Below are positions 8,876 to 16,839 of a DNA stretch of 64,000 bases, piece after piece. Under the pieces are notes generated by a model. It was not told the DNA's origin. It searched no databases and saw only the letters and a list, made by a program, of their open reading frames with translations. Position 1 is the stretch's first letter. Every line of letters starts with the position of its first letter. Made by a program: the position numbers and the translations under genes. The DNA is taken from positions 2,914,001 through 2,978,000 of the forward strand of contig NZ_CP029495.1 of assembly GCF_003325475.1 (NCBI RefSeq), read 5' to 3'. The stretch is from Chromobacterium phragmitis. GTDB taxonomy: Bacteria > Pseudomonadota > Gammaproteobacteria > Burkholderiales > Chromobacteriaceae.

Positions 8876-9901
8876 TCAGATATAGAGCAGGTCGATCGTG
8901 ATGGTGCCCTTGAACGGTCCCGGCTCAACCATGCCTAGATTGGTCGGCACGATAACGCCGTACATCTGCACGGTTTTGTCGTGGTCGCCCTGCTTGAAGG
9001 TGGCGAGGTATTCAGATTGTTCGAAGCGCAGCCGATTGCCGTTGCCGTAAAAGAGCTGTACGCCCAGACCGCTGTCGCTGCCATCCTTCTTCTTGACCAG
9101 GGTTGCGGTGTAGTCGTCCTTCTTGCCGTTGAGGCCTCGGAAGTAGCCGTTGATCTGCACGGGGTCGTCGCATGTCTTTTGCAGCCCCAGTGTGAATCCT
9201 TTGCTTGGCGCGGAGGGCGTCAGCCCGGTTTTGCTCTTGACGATTCGGCCGAAGTCCAGCGTATTGGTGGCGGGATTGAGCCACACTTTCACCGCGCAGG
9301 GTATGAAGCGGATCTTGTCCAGCCCGGTGACCTTGTAGACCAGATTGCTATTGGGTGCGTTGTTGATGCCGTATTTGCCATCGAATTGCAGCACCTGGAA
9401 TTGGTTGAGGCCGACTAGGCCATTGACTGGATATGGCTTCTTGGTGGCGATCGTCACTTTGAAGCTGAGTGTGAAGTTGACGGTGGGGCACTTGTCCAAG
9501 GAGACATTGCTGGGGCACGCAGGTATGTCATATCCGGTGGGAATGCCGTTGCCATTGGGGCTGAGGTCGCTCCGATAATAAGTCTGGCCTTTGTATTCCA
9601 CACCGAACTTCACCCCTTGCGAGGTATTGTTGTTTCTCGGATTGGGATAGAAGTAAATGCCTTCCGCTTCGCGGATATTGTTGTCCTTGTAACAGAAAAC
9701 ATTGACTGTACGTTGCTGGGAATACCAGATTTCCTTGCCGTCTACTTCCGTGATGGGCACAGCGACAGTGGAGCCGATGTCTTCGCTGATCAGCACATTT
9801 CCGCCGCGGCCGCCTTCTTTGCAGGCCAGCGCATGGCTAAGCGTAGGAAACACGGCGAGCGCGGCGAGCAACAGCAGGCGGGCGATACGGACGGTCAACA
9901 T
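8876..9901 (-). CDS. fimbrial tip adhesin, two-domain
   Basis: The 341-residue secreted protein has a signal peptide ending near SHA-LAC. Its N-terminal half is rich in Asn, Tyr and Cys and matches nothing I know, as expected for a receptor-binding domain. The C-terminal half looks like a pilin domain: CAVKVWLNP, a second Cys in LQKTCDDPV, and a final strand TITIDLLYI. The arrangement resembles FimH- or PapG-type tip adhesins. It sits between chaperone and pilin genes with a clear GGGGA ribosome site. The ligand is unknown. Confidence 0.78.
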   Translation of the reverse strand: MLTVRIARLLLLAALAVFPTLSHALACKEGGRGGNVLISEDIGSTVAVPITEVDGKEIWYSQQRTVNVFCYKDNNIREAEGIYFYPNPRNNNTSQGVKFGVEYKGQTYYRSDLSPNGNGIPTGYDIPACPSNVSLDKCPTVNFTLSFKVTIATKKPYPVNGLVGLNQFQVLQFDGKYGINNAPNSNLVYKVTGLDKIRFIPCAVKVWLNPATNTLDFGRIVKSKTGLTPSAPSKGFTLGLQKTCDDPVQINGYFRGLNGKKDDYTATLVKKKDGSDSGLGVQLFYGNGNRLRFEQSEYLATFKQGDHDKTVQMYGVIVPTNLGMVEPGPFKGTITIDLLYI

Positions 9902-9927
9902 GGCATTCCCCTGTCAGGCTTAAACGG

Positions 9928-10662
9928 TTACTGCTTGTCTTCTTGGTAACGGCAGGCGCCGGCGGAGCAGGCGAAGGTGTAGGTGTCCTGCGCGCCGTAG
10001 TCGTTGATGTTGCTGAGCTTCAGCGATGCCGGCAGCGCCTTCAGCGGAATGGACGCCTCGCCCTTGGGCGGCACCATCTGGCCGTTCAGGTCGCGCGGCG
10101 ACTTGTCGCCGGGCAGGCTGATGCCGGTCAGCGTGATGTAGTAGGGACTGGGATTCTTCAGCACCAGTTTGCCAGAAGCGGCATCGAAGGCTGGCTGCAA
10201 CTGCTTGGCCGGATTTTCGCCGCGCGGCAGTTGCGCGTCCTTGGGACGGTAAAACACCTTGATGCGCGACTTGATCGCCAGTTGCAGCACGTTTTCCTTG
10301 TCGCTCTTGGGCGGAATTTCCTGGATGTTCAGGTAAAACAGCGATTCGCGGTCCAGCGGCAGCGCGTTGTCCGGGATGCGGGTCAGGCGCACCACGCCTT
10401 TTTCGGCTGCCTCTATCCGTTGCAGCGGCGGCAATACCAGGAAGGGCGAGGCCAGGCGTTTGCCGTCGCCGTCGCTGAGCCAGGATTGCACCAGGAAGGG
10501 CTGTTCGCTGTTTTTGTTGGTCAGCACCATGCTGACATTCTTGTCCTGTTCCAGGTAGATGACGCGAGTGCGGTCCAGCAGGATATTGGCCTTGGCGGCC
10601 ATCGGCAGCGCCAGCGCGGCGAGCATGCCGGCCAGTCCCAGGCCACGTTGCAGCTTGTTCAT
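9928..10662 (-). CDS. periplasmic fimbrial chaperone (PapD family)
   Basis: The chaperone binds pilin subunits in the periplasm and donates a strand to each. The 244-residue protein has a signal peptide ending AKA-NILLDRTRVIY and the first-domain motif VSMVLTNKNSEQPFLVQSW. The alternating hydrophobic G1 strand is preceded by the conserved LAIKSRIKVFYRP. Two Cys near the C-terminus (FACSAGACRY) form the usual second-domain disulfide. I chose the ATG at 10662, which has AAGGAA upstream. The usher stop lies just before it. Confidence 0.93.
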   Translation of the reverse strand: MNKLQRGLGLAGMLAALALPMAAKANILLDRTRVIYLEQDKNVSMVLTNKNSEQPFLVQSWLSDGDGKRLASPFLVLPPLQRIEAAEKGVVRLTRIPDNALPLDRESLFYLNIQEIPPKSDKENVLQLAIKSRIKVFYRPKDAQLPRGENPAKQLQPAFDAASGKLVLKNPSPYYITLTGISLPGDKSPRDLNGQMVPPKGEASIPLKALPASLKLSNINDYGAQDTYTFACSAGACRYQEDKQ

Positions 10663-10676
10663 GTTCGATTCCTTGT

Positions 10677-13100
10677 TCATTCGGTCGTCGGGGCGCAGAC
10701 GGCGTCGCGGCCGCCCTGGCTCAGGTCGTAGTCTGCCGGCAGCGGCGCCAGGCGGCAACGTTGCGTGCCCCAGGATATCTCCATCGCGGCGGAAGCATTC
10801 AGGCCGGAGACGAAGGTCAGGCCATTGTCGCCCACCATGCCGATGCTGTGCTTGGTGGTCAGGTCGGTGACCGTGGCGCCAAGAGGCGGCGTCTTGCCAT
10901 CCGGCAAGCGCACTTGCAGCAGCGCCTTGCGGCCCACCTTGACCGGGAATTCGCTCTTGCCCACCGCGCCCTCGGTCAGCACCACGCGGCGCACGGCCGC
11001 GCTGGCTTCCACGGTGTCCGGCATGTTGTCGGCGTCCAGGCGGACATCCTGGCCTTGGTAGGGGCTGACGCCAGTCAGCACCGCGTAGCCGTTGCGGTCG
11101 GTGGCCGCGGGCGCGCCGTAAACGGGCACGCCGGAGACGCCGCCGGTATCCACCAGCAAGCGGGTTTCGCCGGTGGAGGCGGTGCTCATGCTGACGCCGC
11201 CGGCGTGAACCAGCAGCGAGCTGGCGAGGCCGGCCGACAGGCTGCTGTAACCGCCTTGCTGTTTGCTGGCGGACAGGTCGGCGAGCAGCGCCGATCCGGC
11301 GTAGTGGTAGTCTCCGGACAGCTGAGGCTTGGCGTCCTGAGTATTGGCGCTGACCGAGACGTTGTAGCTGTGATTCTGGCGGCTATTGTCGGAATAGCTC
11401 AGCAGATGGTTGGTGTTGCCGGCGCTGTTCTGCACGTTGTAGTTGATGCGGCGGCTGTTCTCCAGCGGCACGCTGAAGCTCAGCGAGGTGCCTACCTTGT
11501 TGCCGCTCTGGTCGCGCAGCGATTGCAGTGACAGGTTGACGCTGACGTTGCGCAGCGGACCCAGGTCCATGTCCCGGTTCAGCGACAGGTCGACGCGCTG
11601 GGTGGGCGTGTTGTTCCAATATGTGGCGCGCTCCGCCGATACGAACATGGTGGTGCGGCCGAAGGCCTTGCTCGCGGTCAGGCCCAGACGCTGCTTGTCG
11701 TTGTTGGCATAGCTGCCGTTTTGGCTGTTCAGGTATTGGCTGAGCGAGCGGTAGGTCTGTTCGGAGAAGCGGTAATTGAACAGTCTCAGGTCGGCGTCGA
11801 TGCTTTCCAGCTTCTTGGCGTAGTTGAGGCGATAGGATTTGCCGCTGTAATCCTTGCCGTCCAGCATGTGGGCGGACGCCTGGGTGACGTCGGCGGACAA
11901 CGCGCCGAAGCTGCCCATGTCCTGGGCCACGCCCAGCGCCAGCGAGCGGTAGTCTGCGCTGGCGATGAAGCCGCTGTACACCGACAGGGTATCGCTCAGA
12001 CCGTAGGACGCCTCGGCGGTGGCGATGTTCGGCCGCTTGGATGAGTTGGCCATGTCCGCCTGGCCGATGCCGGCCTTGTAGCGCAGCATGCCGCTGCGGG
12101 TGAGGAAAGGCACCGAGGAGGTGTTGACGGTGAAGCTTTGCTTGCTGCCGTCGGCCTCTTCCACGGTGACCTCCAGCTGGCCCTGCGCGGTGCTGCCGAG
12201 GTCGCGGATGGAGAACGGGCCAGGCGGCACATTGGTGGTGTACAGCACGCGGCCCTGGTTGCGCACGGTGACCTTGGCGTTGGTCTTGGCGATGCCGTTG
12301 ATCTGCGGCGCGTAGCCGCGCAGGCTTTGCGGGATCATCCGGTCGTCGCTGGACAGCGTGGCGCCGCGCATGGAGAAGGCGTCGAAAATGTCCGAGGTCT
12401 TGAATACCTCGCCCAAGGCCAGCCGCGCCTGCAGGCCGCGCAGGTCGCGATAGACCTGCGTGCTGTTCCAGCTCAGCTTGCTGCCGTTCTGGATGCTGTC
12501 GTCGTACTGGTAGTTGGAGCGAAAGCGCCAAGGACCGAGGTTGGCGCCGGCCACGCCGTAGCTGGTGACCTTGCTGGTGCTGCTGCCCAGGCCGTTGTCG
12601 GTCTTCTGGTAAAACAAGCGGTAATCCAGCATCGCGGCGGGTATGCCGTCGTTCCAGGTTTCCGGCGGCGCGTAGTCTTCATCGCGAAAGGCGAGTTCGG
12701 CCTGCGGAATCTGGATGTCCAGCTTGCCCGAGCTTTTGGAGTAGCGGACCTTGGCCTGGCTGACAGCGGCCAGGTCGACGCATTGGCTGTCCTGCGGCCA
12801 CAGTATGGACGCGCGCAGGCCAAGCTGGCGGACCAGATCGGGCGGCAAGCAGGGGCGTACTTCCTGCTCGGGGCCGTCTGGACGGAAGTCCAGCTCCATT
12901 TGCTGCAGGAAGCGTTGATTCAGGTAGATGTCTACGATATAGCGGCCGGGCACGATGTAGCCGGCCTTTTCGAATTGTTCCAGGTTGACGCTGTTGTCGG
13001 GACCCAGTTGCAGGAAGGCGTCGTTGAACTCGACCGCATGCGCGAAACCAGGGCCAAGCGCCAGGGCCAGTGCGGCGATGTAGGTGCGTTGTCTGTTCAT
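10677..13100 (-). CDS. fimbrial outer membrane usher
   Basis: The usher is the outer membrane pore that assembles and secretes the fimbria. The 807-residue protein has a signal peptide ending FAHA-VEFNDAFLQLG and the N-terminal domain with DIYLN. A long barrel region is interrupted by the plug, and C-terminal domains with GNRGYAVL-like and LPDGKTPPLGATV segments follow. Length fits the family. I chose the ATG at 13100, which begins the signal peptide; an upstream extension would add 28 residues of unlikely composition. Confidence 0.95.
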   Translation of the reverse strand: MNRQRTYIAALALALGPGFAHAVEFNDAFLQLGPDNSVNLEQFEKAGYIVPGRYIVDIYLNQRFLQQMELDFRPDGPEQEVRPCLPPDLVRQLGLRASILWPQDSQCVDLAAVSQAKVRYSKSSGKLDIQIPQAELAFRDEDYAPPETWNDGIPAAMLDYRLFYQKTDNGLGSSTSKVTSYGVAGANLGPWRFRSNYQYDDSIQNGSKLSWNSTQVYRDLRGLQARLALGEVFKTSDIFDAFSMRGATLSSDDRMIPQSLRGYAPQINGIAKTNAKVTVRNQGRVLYTTNVPPGPFSIRDLGSTAQGQLEVTVEEADGSKQSFTVNTSSVPFLTRSGMLRYKAGIGQADMANSSKRPNIATAEASYGLSDTLSVYSGFIASADYRSLALGVAQDMGSFGALSADVTQASAHMLDGKDYSGKSYRLNYAKKLESIDADLRLFNYRFSEQTYRSLSQYLNSQNGSYANNDKQRLGLTASKAFGRTTMFVSAERATYWNNTPTQRVDLSLNRDMDLGPLRNVSVNLSLQSLRDQSGNKVGTSLSFSVPLENSRRINYNVQNSAGNTNHLLSYSDNSRQNHSYNVSVSANTQDAKPQLSGDYHYAGSALLADLSASKQQGGYSSLSAGLASSLLVHAGGVSMSTASTGETRLLVDTGGVSGVPVYGAPAATDRNGYAVLTGVSPYQGQDVRLDADNMPDTVEASAAVRRVVLTEGAVGKSEFPVKVGRKALLQVRLPDGKTPPLGATVTDLTTKHSIGMVGDNGLTFVSGLNASAAMEISWGTQRCRLAPLPADYDLSQGGRDAVCAPTTE

Positions 13101-13354
13101 GCCTGCGGGTATCCCAGTGTCGAGTGAGCGTGCAATCGCCCGAAGCCATTTCCATCCCCACGCCAGCGGCGGGGGCTTGCGCATCTCCGGATCGTTTCTG
13201 CTGACAACGGCTCACCCTGCCGCAGACAACGGCGGCATGGCCATTGGACTGATGAGGGAGGGGCTAACCCCGTGCCCTGGTTTGCAGACTACTCATCGCT
13301 GACAGCGGACAAACCTGATCCGTGTGGATCATTGGGGCACAAGGAAGCTGAGGC

Positions 13355-13374
13355 CGGAATGGAGATGCATTCCG
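13355..13374 (-). promoter_or_regulatory. hairpin between major pilin and usher genes
   Basis: A perfect 7-base stem (CGGAATG with CATTCCG) with a 6-base loop lies 18 bases past the pilin stop on the transcribed minus strand. It has no T run. Fimbrial operons often carry such a stem here, which protects pilin mRNA or limits read-through into the usher gene. That role is inferred. Confidence 0.45.
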
Positions 13375-13391
13375 TTTAAAGCGTTCGCGAA

Positions 13392-13913
13392 TTAGTTGTA
13401 ATTCAGGTCGAACTCAGCGTGGCCGTTGGCGGTACCCGGGGTAACGGTAGCGGCGGCGCTGGCGGCGCCCAGGGCTTCGTAAGCGGCGGTGAAGCGCAGG
13501 GTGTTGGTGCCGTCAACCAGGTTGACCGGGCTGCCGTATTGACCCAGTTGCAGCAGTTCGCCGGTGGAGTTCTGCAGACGAACGCCTACGCCGGAGGCGG
13601 AGCCGGTGGTAGCCATCAGTTGGCTGTTGCCCGGAGCGGCGGCGCCGGCGAAGCGGACGGCGACGGTCTTCAGGGTGCTGGTGTCGCACTCGGTCAGCTT
13701 GATGTCGAAGTTTTGGGAGGCGGAACGGTCGCCGCCCTTCTTGAACACGTGAGTCGGCACCTTGCCCAGGTTCACGACCAGGTTGGAGCTTTGCGGATCC
13801 ACGCCGCAAGCCGCGGTCACGATTTCACCGTTCACGTCCAGGGTGCCGGCGGCGGCGAAGACGGAAGAGGCGGCAACAGCCATCAGGGAACCGGCAAAAA
13901 CGAGCTTTTTCAT
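13392..13913 (-). CDS. major fimbrial subunit (pilin)
   Basis: This 173-residue secreted type 1-like pilin is the first gene of the fimbrial operon and probably the main shaft subunit. It has a signal peptide ending VFA-AAGTLDVNG, the first Cys in TAACGVD, the second in TECDTS, and the terminal motif AEFDLNYN. Nearly every residue class is small and polar, as in shaft pilins. A 290-base gap with a hairpin separates it from the usher gene, which allows much higher pilin expression. The upstream DNA (13914-14210) is AT-rich. Confidence 0.9.
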   Translation of the reverse strand: MKKLVFAGSLMAVAASSVFAAAGTLDVNGEIVTAACGVDPQSSNLVVNLGKVPTHVFKKGGDRSASQNFDIKLTECDTSTLKTVAVRFAGAAAPGNSQLMATTGSASGVGVRLQNSTGELLQLGQYGSPVNLVDGTNTLRFTAAYEALGAASAAATVTPGTANGHAEFDLNYN

Positions 13914-14210
13914 GACTTAACTACTCCGTAAAGAAAGGGTCGATTCGGGCCGCGCGGCTGCCGTTTGGATTCGGATGACAGCATTGCAGCGTAGCCATCG
14001 GCTCTGTTCGTCAGATTTGATGGCAAGCGAATGTTACCAATAGAGACGATTGCATAGTGAAATTTGTTACATATTAAATATTTTGTTTAAAAAAAAGCCG
14101 GCAGTTCGCCTGATCGTAGTTTTAAGTAAATGATTGGTTAACTGTGTGAATTTCCTTTCAAATCATGTATTTATTAACAGATTTGACCTATTTGTAGAAA
14201 AACAACATAG
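13914..14210. promoter_or_regulatory. AT-rich upstream region of the fimbrial operon
   Basis: This 300-base stretch holds no convincing gene. Bases 14040-14210 are markedly AT-rich compared with their surroundings and contain runs such as ATATTAAATATTTTG and an A8 tract. It must include the promoter of the pilin operon on the minus strand. The composition would suit binding by an H-NS-like silencer, which is an inference. No invertible-switch repeats or recombinase genes are seen nearby. Confidence 0.5.
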
Positions 14211-14246
14211 AAACAGAAAACCCGGGCAACTTGCGTTGCCCGGGTT
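14211..14246 (-). terminator. intrinsic terminator of the mini pilin-like gene
   Basis: A perfect 12-base stem (AACCCGGGCAAC with GTTGCCCGGGTT) has a 4-base loop and on the minus strand is followed by TTTTCTGTTT. It lies about 35 bases after the stop of the small secreted-protein gene and so separates it from the pilin operon downstream. Confidence 0.9.
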
Positions 14247-14280
14247 GCTTTATCGGGAGCGATTGACTAGCGGGAAGAGG

Positions 14281-14604
14281 TCAGAAGTAGGCGACTGTGA
14301 GGTTGACCGCGCCGGCATGAGCGGTCGCGCCGCGAAGCAACTGGCGGCTGGTATAGCTGTTCTGTCCCTTGTGCACGCTGAGCGCGGCTTGTTGATCACT
14401 CAGCGTCAGGGCTGCGGGGCTGGCGCACTCGTTCAGCTCGAGAGCGGACTTGGCGCTTTCTTGCTGGCTCAGTGCATGGGTTTGCGCGCTGCAGCCGCCT
14501 TCTACGATGGCTCCGTAGAAGAAGACTTCGCCGCCCTGGGCGGACGCGGCGGCGGAGAAGGCCGAAATCAAGGCTGCGAGAGTCAGCGCATGCAGTTGTT
14601 TCAT
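14281..14604 (-). CDS. small secreted pilin-like protein
   Basis: The 107-residue product has a signal peptide (to about ASA-QGG), then EVFFYGAIVEGGCSA, which resembles the start of mature type 1 pilins, a second Cys in ELNECASP, and a final strand GAVNLTVAYF. It is about two thirds the usual length of a pilin, so the domain would be short or incomplete. It lies upstream of the fimbrial operon on the same strand but ends in its own strong terminator. It may be a minor subunit, a regulator of assembly or an orphan. A ribosome site (AAGGAAGG) precedes the ATG. Confidence 0.65.
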   Translation of the reverse strand: MKQLHALTLAALISAFSAAASAQGGEVFFYGAIVEGGCSAQTHALSQQESAKSALELNECASPAALTLSDQQAALSVHKGQNSYTSRQLLRGATAHAGAVNLTVAYF

Positions 14605-15225
14605 GGTTGGCCTTCCTTTCTTGTTCCAGTTTAAATTAAACAGTTAATCAACTAGGCTTTTTTTGTTGATTAATGTTGTGAATCTATTCTAGTACAAGAA
14701 AACTTTAAATTGAAAGCATTATTTTACATATTTATTTACATATTCATTGATGTTATTTGTAATTGTTTGTTGCTAATGGCTGCATATTTAATAATTATCT
14801 GTGGTTTCATGGTGGCGGCCTCTCCGGGGATGCTGGGCTTTACTTGTTGCGAAGGCAGCCTGTAATCGAGTTATGGCACATGCGGAAGACTGTGGCAGAG
14901 AGGATTGGATACGCGTTTCCGCTTAGCGGCGCTGTCCCGCGGATGCCGCGTTAGCGTTGGGGGGAGCCCGCTTGGCGAAGCTTATGCGCCAAGGCTGCGC
15001 TGACGCAGGCCTGCAAGGAATGGCGGCGGCAAGAAGACGCGGCGGGGAGTGCGGGGGCCGCGGCGCAGGGCCATTTCGCGGCGCGAACGGACTGATGGCT
15101 GCGCTGTCTTTGGCTGGCAATGCCAGGAACCGCAGGCGATCCCGCCAGCGTCTGCGCCGGACGCGGCGAGGAGAGCCGCGTCCGGTTAGCCGCGAGACGG
15201 CGCGGCGCTTGGAATCTACCGGCGC
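14605..15225. other. gene-poor intergenic region
   Basis: About 620 bases separate the pilin-like gene from the transporter gene. The first 200 bases are AT-rich and hold a 9-base inverted repeat. The rest returns to high GC. I see no reading frame with convincing start and composition. Confidence 0.5.
14644..14673. promoter_or_regulatory. inverted repeat, possible operator
   Basis: TTAATCAAC and GTTGATTAA form a perfect 9-base inverted repeat with a 12-base spacer, 40-70 bases upstream of the pilin-like gene start at 14604. Position and symmetry suit a dimeric regulator, but no regulator is identified. Confidence 0.35.
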
Positions 15226-16839
15226 TTAGTGCTGGTGGATGTCATTGCGGAAGGTTTCTTTCAGGAACAGCAGGCTGACGATCAGGCTGACGGCGTAGAC
15301 CACGATCGGGTACCACAGGCCGTACAGGATATCCCCGGTATAGACCACCAGCGAGAAGGCGACGGTGGGCATCAGGCCGCCTATCCAGCCATTGCCCAAG
15401 TGGTAGGGCAGCGACATCGAGGTGTAGCGGATGCGGGTGGGGAACAGTTCCACCATCATTGCGGCCAGAGGGCCGTAGGTCAGCGCGGCGATCGTGGACA
15501 GCATCACCAGTATCAGGATCACCATCGCGTGGTTGATCTTGTCGGGATCGGCCTTGTCGGGATAGCCGGCCGCCTTCAGCGCGTCCTGCAGCGTTTTCTT
15601 GTCGAAGCTGGTCAGCACGGCATCGCCGATGTGGACCTCGGTCACGCCGACCGCCGCCGCTTTTTGTTGATAGGGCACGCCGTCCTTGGCCAGCAACGCC
15701 TTGGCCTGGTCGCATGGGGAATTCAGCTTGGCTTTGCCTATCGGGTCGAACTGGAAATGGCAGACGGAAGGATCGGACACCACGGTGACCGGCGCGCGGA
15801 CCTGGGCGTCGGCGACATCCGGGTTGGCGTAGGCGGTCATCCAGCGGAAGGCGGGGAAGGTCAGCGCCAGGGCCAGGGCCAGGCCGACGATCAGCACCGG
15901 CTTGCGGCCGACGCGGTCCGACAGATGGCCGAAGTACATGAACAGCGGCGTGGTGAGGATCAGCGACGCGATCAGCATCAGGTTGGCGGTTTGCGGGTCC
16001 ACTTTGAGAATCTGGGTCAGGAAGAACAGCGAGTAGAACTGCGCGCAGTAGAAGGTGACGGCCTGGCCGCCGTTGAAGCCGAACAGCGCGATCAGCACCA
16101 CCTTGAGGTTGCGCCAGTTGCCGAAAGCCTCGCTGATCGGGGCCTTGGAGTGCTTGCCTTCTTCCTTCATCTTCAGGAAGGCGGGCGACTCCTCCATCGA
16201 TAGCCGTATCCAGGTGGAGATGGCCAGCAGCACGATGGAAATCAGGAACGGAAGGCGCCAGCCCCATTCGTTGAAGGCGTCGCCGGTGAGCTTGCGGCAG
16301 GCCAGAATCACCAGCAGCGACAGCAGCAGGCCGACGCCGGCGGTCACCTGGATCCAGCTGGTGTAGCCGCCGCGCTTGTGGTCCGGCGCGTGTTCGGCCA
16401 CGTAAATGGCCGCGCCGCCGTATTCGCCGCCGATGGCCAGGCCCTGCAGCATGCGCAAGGATACCAGCGCGATGGGCGCGGCGATGCCCAGCGTCGCGTA
16501 GCCGGGCAGCACGCCGACCAGGAAGGTGGACAAGCCCATGATGACGATGGTGGCGAGGAAGGTGTATTTGCGGCCTATCATGTCGCCCAGCCGGCCGAAC
16601 ACCAGCGCTCCGAACGGCCGCACCACGAAGCCGGCGGCAAAGGTCATCAGCGCGAAGATGAAGGCGGTGGTGTCGTTGACGCCGGTGAAGAACTGCTTGC
16701 CAATGATGGCGGCCAGCGCGCCATAGAGGAAGAAGTCATACCATTCGAATATCGTGCCCAGCGATGAGGCCAGGATTACCTTGCGTTCGGCGCGGCTGAT
16801 GCCGACGGCGGAGGCCGTCGATGCCATGCTGTTGCTCAT
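15226..16839 (-). CDS. MFS transporter, metabolite:proton symporter type
   Basis: This is a 12-segment inner membrane transporter of 537 residues resembling the ProP/ShiA/KgtP sugar-porter group. It has the loop 2-3 signature GRLGDMIGRKYTF, LGTIFEWYDFFLYG in helix 1 and GHLSDRVGRKP in the second half. An unusually long soluble insertion of about 90 residues (from AYANPDVADAQ to PDKADPDKINH) interrupts the C-terminal half and holds two Cys. The ATG at 16839 overlaps the stop of the upstream oxidoreductase gene (ATGA) and has AAGGAGAT, so the two are co-translated. The substrate is probably the oxidoreductase substrate or product. Confidence 0.88.
   Translation of the reverse strand: MSNSMASTASAVGISRAERKVILASSLGTIFEWYDFFLYGALAAIIGKQFFTGVNDTTAFIFALMTFAAGFVVRPFGALVFGRLGDMIGRKYTFLATIVIMGLSTFLVGVLPGYATLGIAAPIALVSLRMLQGLAIGGEYGGAAIYVAEHAPDHKRGGYTSWIQVTAGVGLLLSLLVILACRKLTGDAFNEWGWRLPFLISIVLLAISTWIRLSMEESPAFLKMKEEGKHSKAPISEAFGNWRNLKVVLIALFGFNGGQAVTFYCAQFYSLFFLTQILKVDPQTANLMLIASLILTTPLFMYFGHLSDRVGRKPVLIVGLALALALTFPAFRWMTAYANPDVADAQVRAPVTVVSDPSVCHFQFDPIGKAKLNSPCDQAKALLAKDGVPYQQKAAAVGVTEVHIGDAVLTSFDKKTLQDALKAAGYPDKADPDKINHAMVILILVMLSTIAALTYGPLAAMMVELFPTRIRYTSMSLPYHLGNGWIGGLMPTVAFSLVVYTGDILYGLWYPIVVYAVSLIVSLLFLKETFRNDIHQH

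Noticed and set aside
13914..14210. Invertible phase-variation switch for the fimbrial operon
   Set aside because: No inverted repeat pair of suitable length and no recombinase gene were found nearby.
14763..14954. 63-codon frame on the plus strand in the gap after the pilin-like gene
   Set aside because: It lacks a ribosome site and a plausible sequence, and crosses the change from AT-rich to GC-rich DNA.
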